DNA of 64,000 nt, from positions 2,046,001 to 2,110,000 of the forward strand of contig OZ244956.1 in NCBI GenBank assembly GCA_965222505.1. The letters run 5' to 3'. Of this stretch, positions 53,251 to 61,858 are shown piece after piece. The notes under the pieces were generated by a model that was given only the letters and a program-made list of their open reading frames with translations, had not been told where the DNA came from and made no database searches. The stretch is from G965222505 sp965222505 (GTDB taxonomy: Bacteria > Bacteroidota > Rhodothermia > Rhodothermales > DATKEJ01). A program made the translations under genes and the position numbers. Positions within the stretch are counted from its first letter, which is position 1. Each line of letters starts with the position of its first letter.

Positions 53251-53302
53251 TTTGTCATTGGGTGTCCTCAAATCATCAATCACCAATCAAAAATCACCAA
53301 TA
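53244..53302. repeat. Heptanucleotide-repeat inverted tract after lysA
   Basis: The left side reads TGGTGAT, TTGTCAT, TGGGTGT and the right side TCATCAA, TCACCAA, TCAAAAA, TCACCAA, roughly complementary. The left arm includes the lysA stop codon; the right arm ends 11 bp before the next start codon. Confidence 0.7.
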
Positions 53303-53313
53303 CCCCCCCTCCC

Positions 53314-53961
53314 ATGTCCGTCCAAGCCTTCACCGTTAACCCCTTCGCTGAAAACACCTACATCTGCCACAGCCGCAGCGAAGCCGTCATCATTGACCCT
53401 GGTTGTTCAAACACCCACGAGCGGCAGGCCATCCTGAATTATCTTCGGGACCATGACCTCACGGTGAAACACTTGCTCCTGACCCATGCCCACATCGACC
53501 ACATCATCGACTGTGCCTTCTTTGCCGAGCATTTCGACATGGCCTTTCAGATGCATGCCGAAGACGTCCCTCTGATCGAACGTGCCCTGAGCCAGGCGGC
53601 CATGTTCGGCGTACGCATGACGCCCCCACCCCCACCCGGCACCCTCCTGACCGAAGACGATACCCTTACCTTCGGCGATGCCGAGTGGGAAGTCTTGCAC
53701 TGCCCAGGCCATTCCCCCGGTTCGATTTGTTTCTATCAACCCCAAAATGAGGCCCATTCACCCGGCTACATAATCGGCGGGGACGTATTGTTTCAGGGGT
53801 CCATTGGGCGAACCGACTTGTGGAAGGGTAACCTGCAACAACTGCTCGCAGCCATCCGCAACAAACTCTTTGTTCTGCCGGACGATACCCTGGTCTACCC
53901 CGGCCACGGACCGGCCACCACCATTGGCCGGGAACGCCAAACGAATCCGTTTTTGGCTTAG
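53314..53961 (+). CDS. MBL-fold hydrolase, glyoxalase II-like
   Basis: A 215-residue metallo-beta-lactamase-fold protein. Metal sites: THAHIDHIIDC, HCPGHSPGSICF, an Asp in IIGGDVLFQGSIGRTDLW and a final His in YPGHGPATTIG. It lacks the C-terminal domain of full hydroxyacylglutathione hydrolases, as in YcbL-type proteins. It probably hydrolyses thioesters or related metabolites in the cytoplasm. Follows lysA by 63 bp. Confidence 0.9.
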   Translation: MSVQAFTVNPFAENTYICHSRSEAVIIDPGCSNTHERQAILNYLRDHDLTVKHLLLTHAHIDHIIDCAFFAEHFDMAFQMHAEDVPLIERALSQAAMFGVRMTPPPPPGTLLTEDDTLTFGDAEWEVLHCPGHSPGSICFYQPQNEAHSPGYIIGGDVLFQGSIGRTDLWKGNLQQLLAAIRNKLFVLPDDTLVYPGHGPATTIGRERQTNPFLA

Positions 53962-54036
53962 CATCAAGGCATTTCCGGCCTTTGGGTGGGCACAATATGG
54001 ACGGGCGGACCTTGTGTCCGCCCTGGTCATCGAATG

Positions 54037-55203
54037 CTAAAACACCACCTGTGCCTGCAACACCAAACTGTAGGCTTCCATGCTTGAACCGCTGCCGAAG
54101 CGGGTGGTCCACCCCAGCGTAAGGCGTTCCTCTTGATAGGGGTTGCCCCGAACGGCACTCGGGCTAAAACTAAACCCGACCGTTACGAACTGGGAGGATT
54201 GGCGGAGGGCATGCACATTGGCATCGTAATGCTCTATCCGGGCAAAGACATCTCTGCCGGTCCGTACCTGCGCGGCTCCCAGGAGCGAAACCCCGAGGGT
54301 GCGTTGTTCATAGCGGATCGTATCCAGCGTGTTGGCAACCGGCACGGTATCGTAATGAATCCCGACCAGGTCTGCTTTCACGCGGAAGGGCTGTGAACCG
54401 GGCAGGCGGCCCCAGTATACATGGGCGGCATAGGTTCGGTAATTCCGACCCGTTTCTTCGTAATTGGTATTGGGGTTACGGGCGGTGTTAAAGCCCAGAA
54501 AGCCGCCCACTTCGAGGCGGGGAATCTGCTCTGAGCGGTACGTCAACGCCGAACTGAGGGCGAGGCCGGTCTGGTCCACATTGCGTGTGGGGGAACCGAG
54601 ACCTATATCCTCTCGAAAATTGCCGCGTACGCGATCCCAGTTACCATCCCCGTTATGCAGCGCGAGCTGGAGCAGGAAGCGGTCTGAGGTGAGTCGGGTT
54701 TCGAGGCCGAAGTCGCGCCCATCTGCCCCGACGGTATGCCGTGCCCACTCCGCCGCAATGACGGGACGGTCGATGGCATCGATGTGGTAATGGGCGGTCA
54801 ACCCGAAGGCGGCGGGCTGCGCCAGAATCATCCGCCCCAACCGAAATTCGATGTTCGGGTTGGGTGCATAGGCCAGACGCAGGTCCAAAATGCCCAGGTC
54901 GTTTCCGGCCCCTTCGCCCTGGGCAAACAGCCGAAACTGTGAGCCAATGTTGGCATACAGCCGAAGCCGAAGCCGCCGAATCCCGAAGCCAAATCGTTCT
55001 TGCCGGTCCAGTTGGTCGTTGGCAAACGAAGCCCGGACCTGTGCGGTACCACCGAGCCGAAGGGTAACCTGTTGTTGCGGTTGGGGCTGCTCAGATGGAA
55101 CAGCCTTGTCAGTCAATGAATCCTGATAGACCAACGTGCCGGGATTAGCCGAACACACGGCCGCCGTCAGGAGCAGCGAAAAAAATAAGGTTAGCGTTTT
55201 CAT
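54037..55203 (-). CDS. Outer-membrane porin (OprO/OprP-like)
   Basis: A 388-residue protein from MKTLTLFFSLLLTAAVCSAN, preceded by a good GGAGG site. Beta-barrel strands alternate along the mature part, e.g. RLRLRLYANIGSQFRLFAQG, DLRLAYAPNPNIEFRLGRM and the ending YSLVLQAQVVF with a terminal Phe. The family forms anion-selective pores. It follows the DASS transporter by 34 bp on the same strand, so the pair may import one anionic substrate across both membranes (inference). Confidence 0.85.
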   Translation of the reverse strand: MKTLTLFFSLLLTAAVCSANPGTLVYQDSLTDKAVPSEQPQPQQQVTLRLGGTAQVRASFANDQLDRQERFGFGIRRLRLRLYANIGSQFRLFAQGEGAGNDLGILDLRLAYAPNPNIEFRLGRMILAQPAAFGLTAHYHIDAIDRPVIAAEWARHTVGADGRDFGLETRLTSDRFLLQLALHNGDGNWDRVRGNFREDIGLGSPTRNVDQTGLALSSALTYRSEQIPRLEVGGFLGFNTARNPNTNYEETGRNYRTYAAHVYWGRLPGSQPFRVKADLVGIHYDTVPVANTLDTIRYEQRTLGVSLLGAAQVRTGRDVFARIEHYDANVHALRQSSQFVTVGFSFSPSAVRGNPYQEERLTLGWTTRFGSGSSMEAYSLVLQAQVVF

Positions 55204-55237
55204 AGCTGTTGCCTCCGGGGCATGATTCCGAAGAAGG

Positions 55238-56839
55238 TTATGCCCCGTTTGCCCACATTGGCACGATGCCAACCTGGACGTCGAATACCCACATCAAAAG
55301 GACGTAGGCCAATGTTGTAATAATGATGGAGAACATGATGTTCAAAACCAGCCCGGCCCGTGCCATCTCGGGGATGGTCATGGTGCCGCTGCTGTAAACA
55401 ATGGCGTTGGGAGGGGTGGCCACCGGCATCATAAAGGCACAACTGGCAGCCAACGTGGCCGGGACGAGCAGCATCATGGGGTCTTGCCCGATGCCAATCG
55501 CGACCGATGCCAGAATCGGCAGAAAGGCCGCTGCTGTTGCGGTGTTGCTGGTCAGTTCCGTCAGCATAATGATGATGAACGAGATGGCCAAGATTACCAG
55601 AATGATCGGCCAAGCTCCGACGCCGTTCAGGTTCATGCCGATCCATTCGGCCAGGCCCGTCCGTTTAATGCCCGAAGCCAGCGTGAGGCCGCCCCCGAAG
55701 AGGAGGAGCACATCCCAGGGCATGCGTTTGGCGGTCTCCCAGTCCATCACAAACTCGCCCTCGCGCAGGTTGACCGGCATCGCAAAAAGCAGCACCGCTC
55801 CGATGATGGCAATGCCCGCATCCGAAAGACCGGGGAGCCAGTCTGACAACAGCGGACGCGTCATCCACAATACGGCCACACCGACAAACACAAATGCCAC
55901 CAAGCGTTCAGGCATCGTGATCGGGCCGAGTTGCTTGAGTTCTGATTGAATGAGGTCTTTCCCCCCGCTGAGTTCTTTCAGTTTGATCGGGAAGACGACC
56001 CGCGTCAGGACGAGGTACACAATGGGCAGGCCAACAATAACAAGCGGCACACCAACCATCATCCACTGGGCAAACCCGATTTGCAAGCCGTAGGTCTCAT
56101 TCAAAAAACCGGCCAGCAGGGCATTCGGGGGCGTCCCGATCAACGTGCCCAGCCCGCCAACGCTACATCCGTAGGCAATGCCGAGCATGAGGACGACGGC
56201 AAAGTTGTGGTAGTCATGTGCCACAGCAAGGCCATCCCCGGAGGGCTTGGTCAGGGCAATGACCGAGAGGCCGATGGGCAACATCATCATGGCCGTGGCC
56301 GAGTTGCTCACCCACATGCTCAAAAATGCACCGGCCACCATAAAGCCGATGATGATGGCTTTGGGTTCTGTGCCAATGACGCGGATGATGTTGAGCGCCA
56401 TGCGGCGGTGCAAATTCCAGCGTTCCATCCCGAGGGCAATCAGAAACCCCCCCAGGAACAGGAAGATGAGCGGGTTGGCATAGGGGGCTGCGGTTGCACG
56501 GATCTCTCCGACGCCCAGCATCGGAAACAGAACCAGGGGCAGCAAAGCCGTAATCGGGATCGGGATGGATTCACAGATCCACCAGACGGCCATCAACAGC
56601 CCAACGGCTGCCGCGTGCCAGCCTTCAGGACTCAACCCTTCAGGGGGTGGGACCAAAAGCAAGAGACCAAAAAAAATCGGCCCCAGTGCCAGACCGAGTT
56701 TCTGGCGGAGGCCGTAAGTAGAAGGCTGCGGTTCAGTACGACGCGGTTTTCGTAGACGCCGATGTTTTCGCGGCCTATCCGGAGGGCGCGAACGCGTAAT
56801 GGGTAAAGGAGGTTTGAAGACCCGTTCAGCCGTTTTCAT
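55238..56839 (-). CDS. DASS/SLC13-family anion:Na+ symporter
   Basis: A 533-residue inner-membrane protein with about 11-12 helices. Both SNT substrate/Na+ motifs are present: WVSNSATAMMMLPIG and LTSNTATAAAFLPIL. It also has the family segment GTPPNALLAGF and a late VATPPNAIVYSSG. Substrates of the family are dicarboxylates, citrate, sulfate or phosphate. The first 40 residues are Arg/Pro-rich (RSRPPDRPRKHRRLRKPRR), an unusually long positive cytoplasmic start. Likely cotranscribed with the porin. Confidence 0.93.
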   Translation of the reverse strand: MKTAERVFKPPLPITRSRPPDRPRKHRRLRKPRRTEPQPSTYGLRQKLGLALGPIFFGLLLLVPPPEGLSPEGWHAAAVGLLMAVWWICESIPIPITALLPLVLFPMLGVGEIRATAAPYANPLIFLFLGGFLIALGMERWNLHRRMALNIIRVIGTEPKAIIIGFMVAGAFLSMWVSNSATAMMMLPIGLSVIALTKPSGDGLAVAHDYHNFAVVLMLGIAYGCSVGGLGTLIGTPPNALLAGFLNETYGLQIGFAQWMMVGVPLVIVGLPIVYLVLTRVVFPIKLKELSGGKDLIQSELKQLGPITMPERLVAFVFVGVAVLWMTRPLLSDWLPGLSDAGIAIIGAVLLFAMPVNLREGEFVMDWETAKRMPWDVLLLFGGGLTLASGIKRTGLAEWIGMNLNGVGAWPIILVILAISFIIIMLTELTSNTATAAAFLPILASVAIGIGQDPMMLLVPATLAASCAFMMPVATPPNAIVYSSGTMTIPEMARAGLVLNIMFSIIITTLAYVLLMWVFDVQVGIVPMWANGA

Positions 56840-57015
56840 GGCTTGTTTCGGTTGTGCCGTTTCAGGCTGTCAAAAGCCGCCCAGCAGGCGGTGAAGAACT
56901 TCCTTCGTGGGGGCCCTAAGTACGCGCCCCCACCACTCTCGGTTTGCCGGGGGAATACAGGGCAAGGTGTAGAGAAATATCTGAGTCGGAGGTAGGGGAA
57001 ATCCCTACAGGAATA

Positions 57016-57113
57016 CGGAAGCGCTTCCGGTAGAAGCACCTTTTTCAACCCGTATTTCGAGGAGGTGAAGAGTGGGAGACTCCCCCACATAAAATAGCCG
57101 GAAGCGCTTCCGG
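57016..57113. promoter_or_regulatory. Two LacI-type palindromic operators in a divergent promoter region
   Basis: CGGAAGCGCTTCCG (57016-57029) and CCGGAAGCGCTTCCGG (57098-57113) are perfect palindromes 83 bp apart centre to centre. They match the GxAAxCGxTTxC form bound by LacI/PurR/CcpA proteins. They lie in the 437-bp region between the DASS transporter gene and the metallophosphoesterase fusion gene. No LacI-family gene is in the window. The rest of this region shows only a small GTGGGAG hairpin. Confidence 0.7.
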
Positions 57114-57276
57114 AAAATCAGGCATTTCAGCCGGGTTTCACACGATCGATAAGAAACAGCACAACAGGTACCGTCGTACCATGCCGGAACAACCGTTTCG
57201 GGCTCCGGGCCGAACTCATTGCCACCTTGCCGAACGGCTGTCCTCCACCTAGACCGGTCTGATTCGCACCTCACCT

Positions 57277-60200
57277 ATGACGCGCCCGTTTTACCCGCTT
57301 TTGGCCAGTTGTATATTGTTGATCGCTGGCTGTGCCGGAAACCGTACCTTCGTATCCGATGCACAGCACCAGTGGGCGCAGACCCCCTTGCCCCCGGCTC
57401 CTGAACAAATCTACCAGGTTTTCCTGATCGGGGATGCAGGGGCTGCCAAACCCTCACAGCCCTCACTCCAGTTCCTCAAATCCCAACTCGATGCCGCCTC
57501 CGAAAACAGCGTCGTTGTTTACCTGGGCGATAACATCTACTGCTGCGGCCTACCAGATTCCACGGCAACCAGCCGCACCCGCGCCGAAGAAATCCTGACG
57601 GCCCAACTCGACGCCGTCAAGGATTTCAAGGGCCGCATCGTGTTTATCCCCGGCAACCACGACTGGAACGACTCCAGGGCCGGCGGACTTGATGCCCTCC
57701 GCCGCCAGGAAGCCTTTGTCGAAACCTACCTGGGCCGGGGCAATGTCTTCCGGCCCGACGACGGCTTTCCCGGTCCGGATGAAATCAAACTTACCAAACA
57801 AATTCGACTGGTCATTCTGGACACGGAATGGTGGCTCACGGAACACGAAAAATCCTTCGGCGATGCCGGAGACTATGACGTCGAAGAAGCCGGAGACTTC
57901 CTGCTGCAACTCGAAGACCTGATCCGCCGCCGACGCAAGAAAGACCTGCTGGTGGTGGGCCATCACCCCATGTTCTCGAATGGCCGCCACGACGGACGCG
58001 TCCCGGCCCAACAACACCTGTTCCCCCTCACCGCCCTCAACAAAAACCTGTACCTCCCTCTTCCCGTTCTCGGAACAGCCTCCATCCTGTTCCGGCAGGT
58101 CTTTGGCGGACCGCAGGATTTACCTCATCCGAAATATGCCTCGCTTCGACGAAGCCTCACGCAACTGTTCAGGGAACACGATCACCTGATTTATGCCTCG
58201 GGGCATGACCACAACCTGCAATACTTCCAGCACCACGAGCAGCACTACATCGTCAGCGGCTCGGGTAGTAAACCGGAATATGTGGCGGGTGGACGCAAGG
58301 CCACGTTTACCTCCTCGGCTTCAGGCCACATGACGCTGCACTACTACCGTGACGGCTCCGTCTGGATGCAAGCCTGGGGGGCCAACCGGGAAGATCCCCT
58401 GCTCTTCCGCACCCAACTCAAACCCCCAACGCCCACAACAGAGGATGAAATACCCCTAACGAATGCCTCCGATTTGCCCACCGCCGAAAACAGAGCCATC
58501 AATCCTGATTACAAAGCCGGTGCCCTTAAATCATTGATCCTGGGCCACAACAACCGGGATGCCTGGACGATGCCGGTAGACCTCGAAGTGTTCGACATCG
58601 GCAGAGAAGCCGGGGGGCTGACCCCCATCAAACGGGGCGGCGGCGCGCAGACCACCTCAATCCGGCTAGAAGCCCAAAACGGCGACCAGTACGTCCTGCG
58701 TACCCTCGACAAGGACCCCACCAAAACCGTCCCGCCGACCCTTCGCACCGAAGCCGTGTTCGACATCGTGCGGGACCAGACCACGGCCATTCACCCTTTC
58801 GGCGCGTTTATCATTCCCAAACTGGCCGATGCCATCGGCATTTACCATACCCACCCCAAACCGGTTATCGTGCCGGACGATCCCCGGTTCGGGGTGTACC
58901 AAGATCTCGTGGCCAACCAGATTATGCTGTTTGAAGAACGACCCGACGACGACATGTCCGCCAAGCCTCACTTCGGACGCTCCAAAAAGGTGATCGGCGC
59001 ACCAGACCTGATCCGGGCCATGAACAACGACAACGACCACCGCGTGGACCAGCCATTCTTCCTGCGCAACCGGCTCTTTGACATGCTCATCAGCGACTGG
59101 GACCGGCACAGCGACCAATGGCGGTGGGCCAGCTTTGAACCTTTCGAATTGGACCCTACCCTCGAAGGCGATGCCCGGAAACAGGGTAAGGTCTACCGGC
59201 CCATCCCCCGTGACCGCGATTGGGCATTTAACCGCACCAACGGCATTGGCCCGTCACTCTCAAAAATCCTCTTGCCCAAGCTACAGGACTTTGACCCAAA
59301 CTTCGGCAGCGTGGCCGGCCTGACGCAGAACGGGTTCAGTCAGGATCGGCGCATGCTCAACCAACTGGACCGGCACACCTGGCTGGACGCCGCCGAAGAC
59401 CTCAAAACCCACCTGACCGACGACGTGATCGAGGCCGCCGTGAAAGACTGGCCCCAGCCGATCTACGACCGCTATGCCGAGGAGATCGTCCGCAAGTTCA
59501 AGATCCGCCGGGAGAAACTGGTCGACGTGGCGATGCAGTACTACGCCATACAGGCCAAGGTGGTCGATGTGATCGGCAGCCACAAACATGAACGGTTTGA
59601 AGTGACCCATCAGTCCGATGGAAAAGCCGAGGTGGTGGTCTTCAAGACCTCCAAAAAGGGCAAGGTCCGAAAGGAGATTTACCGCCGTACCTTCTTGCTG
59701 GACGAGACCGAGGAAATCCGCCTGTACGGCCTGGACGGCAACGACACTTTTATCCTGACTGGCCCGGCCCGCATCACGGTACGCGGCATCGGAGGAGCCG
59801 GTGAAGACACCTTTACCAGCGATGCCACCGGCAAAAAGCCGAACCTCTACGACACGGCTTCCGGCAACACCTGGGACGTGACGAATGCCCGCACAGTACG
59901 CTCGGACGATCCGATTACGAATGAGTACCACCGCAAGGAGCACAAGCTCGGCCGGATCCTGCCGGCACCGTTTTTCGGCGCCAACCCGGACGACGGCTTT
60001 TTCTTCGGCGGCGGAGCGAACATCACGCAGCACGGCTTCCGAAAACTACCTTATGCCCGCAACCATGTGGCCCAGGCCAACTTTGCCCCCAAAACCGGCG
60101 CGTTCAACATCAAATACAGCGGACGCTACGTGAAGGCCGCCGGGACGTGGGACGTACGGCTAAACACCGAATGGCTCTCGCCGAACAACATCCGCAACTT

Positions 60201-60981
60201 CTACGGCCTCGGCAACGAGACCGACAACACCGAGGAAAATCGGGGATTCTATCAGGCCCGTCTGACGCAATTTACCCTGGCTCCGGCCCTGGAGCGCCGG
60301 AGTGAAATCGGCACCCGCATTCGGCTGGGGCCGACGTTTGAATACACGGATGTGGGGGCCAACATAGACCGGTTTGTAGCCCAGGCCGGCATTGCCGAAA
60401 GCACGTTCGATACGCAGATGTTTACCGGGCTCGAAGCCGAGGTCGCTTTCGAGACCCTGGACGATGGCGCCAACCCCAAACAGGGGTTTGCATGGCGCAA
60501 TGTGGCAGATGTAAACGTCGGCATCAGCGAAGACACTGACGCTTATGCACGCGTTTCCTCTGACCTGAGTGTGTACCTCTCTCCTTCCCTTTCGCCCCAA
60601 CTGACATTTGCGGCTCGGGTGGGCGGTGCACACAACATGGGCAACTTCCCCTTCTTCAGCGCCAACACCCTGGGCGGCAAGCACAACCTGCGCGGATATC
60701 GGGGTACCCGGTTTGCCGGACGCACCAGCTTTTACCAGAATGTGGAAATCCGGGCACATTTGTTTACCTTTTCTACCTATGCGACGGTCGGGAGCCTCGG
60801 CGTGCTGGGATTCCTGGATAACGGGCGCGTCTGGACCGACGGTGAACACTCCAAGGTCTGGCACCAGGGCTATGGCGGCGGGGTGTGGGCCTCGTTGTAT
60901 AACGCAGCCGTCCTCACTGGAACGTTCGGGTTTTCCGAAGAGGACACCACGTTTACCCTGGCCTTCGGCTTCCTCTTTTAA
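57277..60981 (+). CDS. Metallophosphoesterase / kinase-like / BamA-barrel fusion lipoprotein
   Basis: A 1234-residue lipoprotein (LLASCILLIAGC lipobox). Residues 45-370 are a calcineurin-like phosphoesterase: FLIGDAG, YLGDNIY, IPGNHDWND, VVGHHPMFS and ASGHDHNLQYF. Residues about 410-790 contain QYVLRTLDKD (ATP-lysine-like), LISDWDRHSDQWRW and YRPIPRDRDWAFNR, resembling the catalytic and metal loops of HipA/FAM20/CotH-like kinases (inference). The last 350 residues are a surface-antigen/Omp85 barrel ending LAFGFLF, with the conserved GGKHNLRGYRGTRFAG loop. Such fusions occur in Bacteroidota-like bacteria but their role is unknown. Two LacI-type palindromes lie upstream. Confidence 0.85.
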   Translation: MTRPFYPLLASCILLIAGCAGNRTFVSDAQHQWAQTPLPPAPEQIYQVFLIGDAGAAKPSQPSLQFLKSQLDAASENSVVVYLGDNIYCCGLPDSTATSRTRAEEILTAQLDAVKDFKGRIVFIPGNHDWNDSRAGGLDALRRQEAFVETYLGRGNVFRPDDGFPGPDEIKLTKQIRLVILDTEWWLTEHEKSFGDAGDYDVEEAGDFLLQLEDLIRRRRKKDLLVVGHHPMFSNGRHDGRVPAQQHLFPLTALNKNLYLPLPVLGTASILFRQVFGGPQDLPHPKYASLRRSLTQLFREHDHLIYASGHDHNLQYFQHHEQHYIVSGSGSKPEYVAGGRKATFTSSASGHMTLHYYRDGSVWMQAWGANREDPLLFRTQLKPPTPTTEDEIPLTNASDLPTAENRAINPDYKAGALKSLILGHNNRDAWTMPVDLEVFDIGREAGGLTPIKRGGGAQTTSIRLEAQNGDQYVLRTLDKDPTKTVPPTLRTEAVFDIVRDQTTAIHPFGAFIIPKLADAIGIYHTHPKPVIVPDDPRFGVYQDLVANQIMLFEERPDDDMSAKPHFGRSKKVIGAPDLIRAMNNDNDHRVDQPFFLRNRLFDMLISDWDRHSDQWRWASFEPFELDPTLEGDARKQGKVYRPIPRDRDWAFNRTNGIGPSLSKILLPKLQDFDPNFGSVAGLTQNGFSQDRRMLNQLDRHTWLDAAEDLKTHLTDDVIEAAVKDWPQPIYDRYAEEIVRKFKIRREKLVDVAMQYYAIQAKVVDVIGSHKHERFEVTHQSDGKAEVVVFKTSKKGKVRKEIYRRTFLLDETEEIRLYGLDGNDTFILTGPARITVRGIGGAGEDTFTSDATGKKPNLYDTASGNTWDVTNARTVRSDDPITNEYHRKEHKLGRILPAPFFGANPDDGFFFGGGANITQHGFRKLPYARNHVAQANFAPKTGAFNIKYSGRYVKAAGTWDVRLNTEWLSPNNIRNFYGLGNETDNTEENRGFYQARLTQFTLAPALERRSEIGTRIRLGPTFEYTDVGANIDRFVAQAGIAESTFDTQMFTGLEAEVAFETLDDGANPKQGFAWRNVADVNVGISEDTDAYARVSSDLSVYLSPSLSPQLTFAARVGGAHNMGNFPFFSANTLGGKHNLRGYRGTRFAGRTSFYQNVEIRAHLFTFSTYATVGSLGVLGFLDNGRVWTDGEHSKVWHQGYGGGVWASLYNAAVLTGTFGFSEEDTTFTLAFGFLF

Positions 60982-60993
60982 CCTCCTGTCATT

Positions 60994-61707
60994 ATGAAAG
61001 AACTGGAACAAGCCAAGGCGCTCCAGGCCGATGCGGCGGCCATGCTGGAAGCAGCAACCCCGCCGGCTGCCACTACGGATGCCGATCCGGCTCCGGCGAC
61101 CCCCAAAAAGAAGAAAAAGAAAAAGAAGAAGAAAACGACGCCGACGGGCCTGGGAACGTCCCGAGGCATTGAGACGATGTTTCGGACGTCCTACCGAGTC
61201 AACATGGACCTGAGTTCACTGGCGGACAACAAGGCCAACATCATGATCAGCATCAACGGGATTATCCTGTCGATCATCATTGCCTCCATCTCACCCAAGA
61301 TTGATGCCAACCCCTGGCTCCTGATACCGGCCTCTACGTTGCTCCTGGGGTGTCTGGTGTCGCTGATTTATGCGGTGCTCTCGGCCCGGCCCCGCGTGAG
61401 CAGTAAGCACATTACGCTGGAAGACCTTCGGAAAAACAATGCCAATATCCTTTTCTTCGGCAACTTCGCCAATATGTCTGAGGATCAGTTCGTTGAAGGG
61501 ATGGTGGACCTGATGAAATCTTCGGACTTGCTGTATTACAACATGATCCGGGACCTCTACGGCCTCGGAAGTGTGCTTGTGCGCAAATATTCGCTGCTGC
61601 GTACATCGTATACCATCTTTATGATTGGCCTCATTCTGGGCGTGCTGTCCTTTATTTTTGTGTTTATCTGGCTTCAGGGCCAACCCCAGGTCGCCTTCCT
61701 TCCCTGA
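60994..61707 (+). CDS. Pycsar-effector-like (PycTM/DUF5706) membrane protein with polylysine tract
   Basis: A 237-residue protein 12 bp after the fusion gene. An Ala/Pro-rich start is followed by PKKKKKKKKKKTTP, ten lysines in a row (residues about 37-46), then the PycTM-type module: MFRTSYRVNMDLSSLADNKANIMISINGI (in part), two helices (IILSIIIASIS and LLIPASTLLLGCLVSLIYAV), an insertion, and a last helix TIFMIGLILGVLSFIFVFIW. The family includes membrane effectors of cyclic-pyrimidine (Pycsar) phage defence. No nucleotide cyclase lies nearby in the window, so a defence role is unproven. Confidence 0.72.
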   Translation: MKELEQAKALQADAAAMLEAATPPAATTDADPAPATPKKKKKKKKKKTTPTGLGTSRGIETMFRTSYRVNMDLSSLADNKANIMISINGIILSIIIASISPKIDANPWLLIPASTLLLGCLVSLIYAVLSARPRVSSKHITLEDLRKNNANILFFGNFANMSEDQFVEGMVDLMKSSDLLYYNMIRDLYGLGSVLVRKYSLLRTSYTIFMIGLILGVLSFIFVFIWLQGQPQVAFLP

Positions 61708-61858
61708 CGGTAACCTTACGCAATCCGGCCTGTTCGGGTGTCCCTCCTAAATTGATGTGTACTTTCTTGTTGTTAAGCCAGGATCACGCAACGTGCAACA
61801 CGTATCGCACTGAACGACGTCCCGGTGCCTTTCATTGGGCTGTACAAGGTACCTTGCC

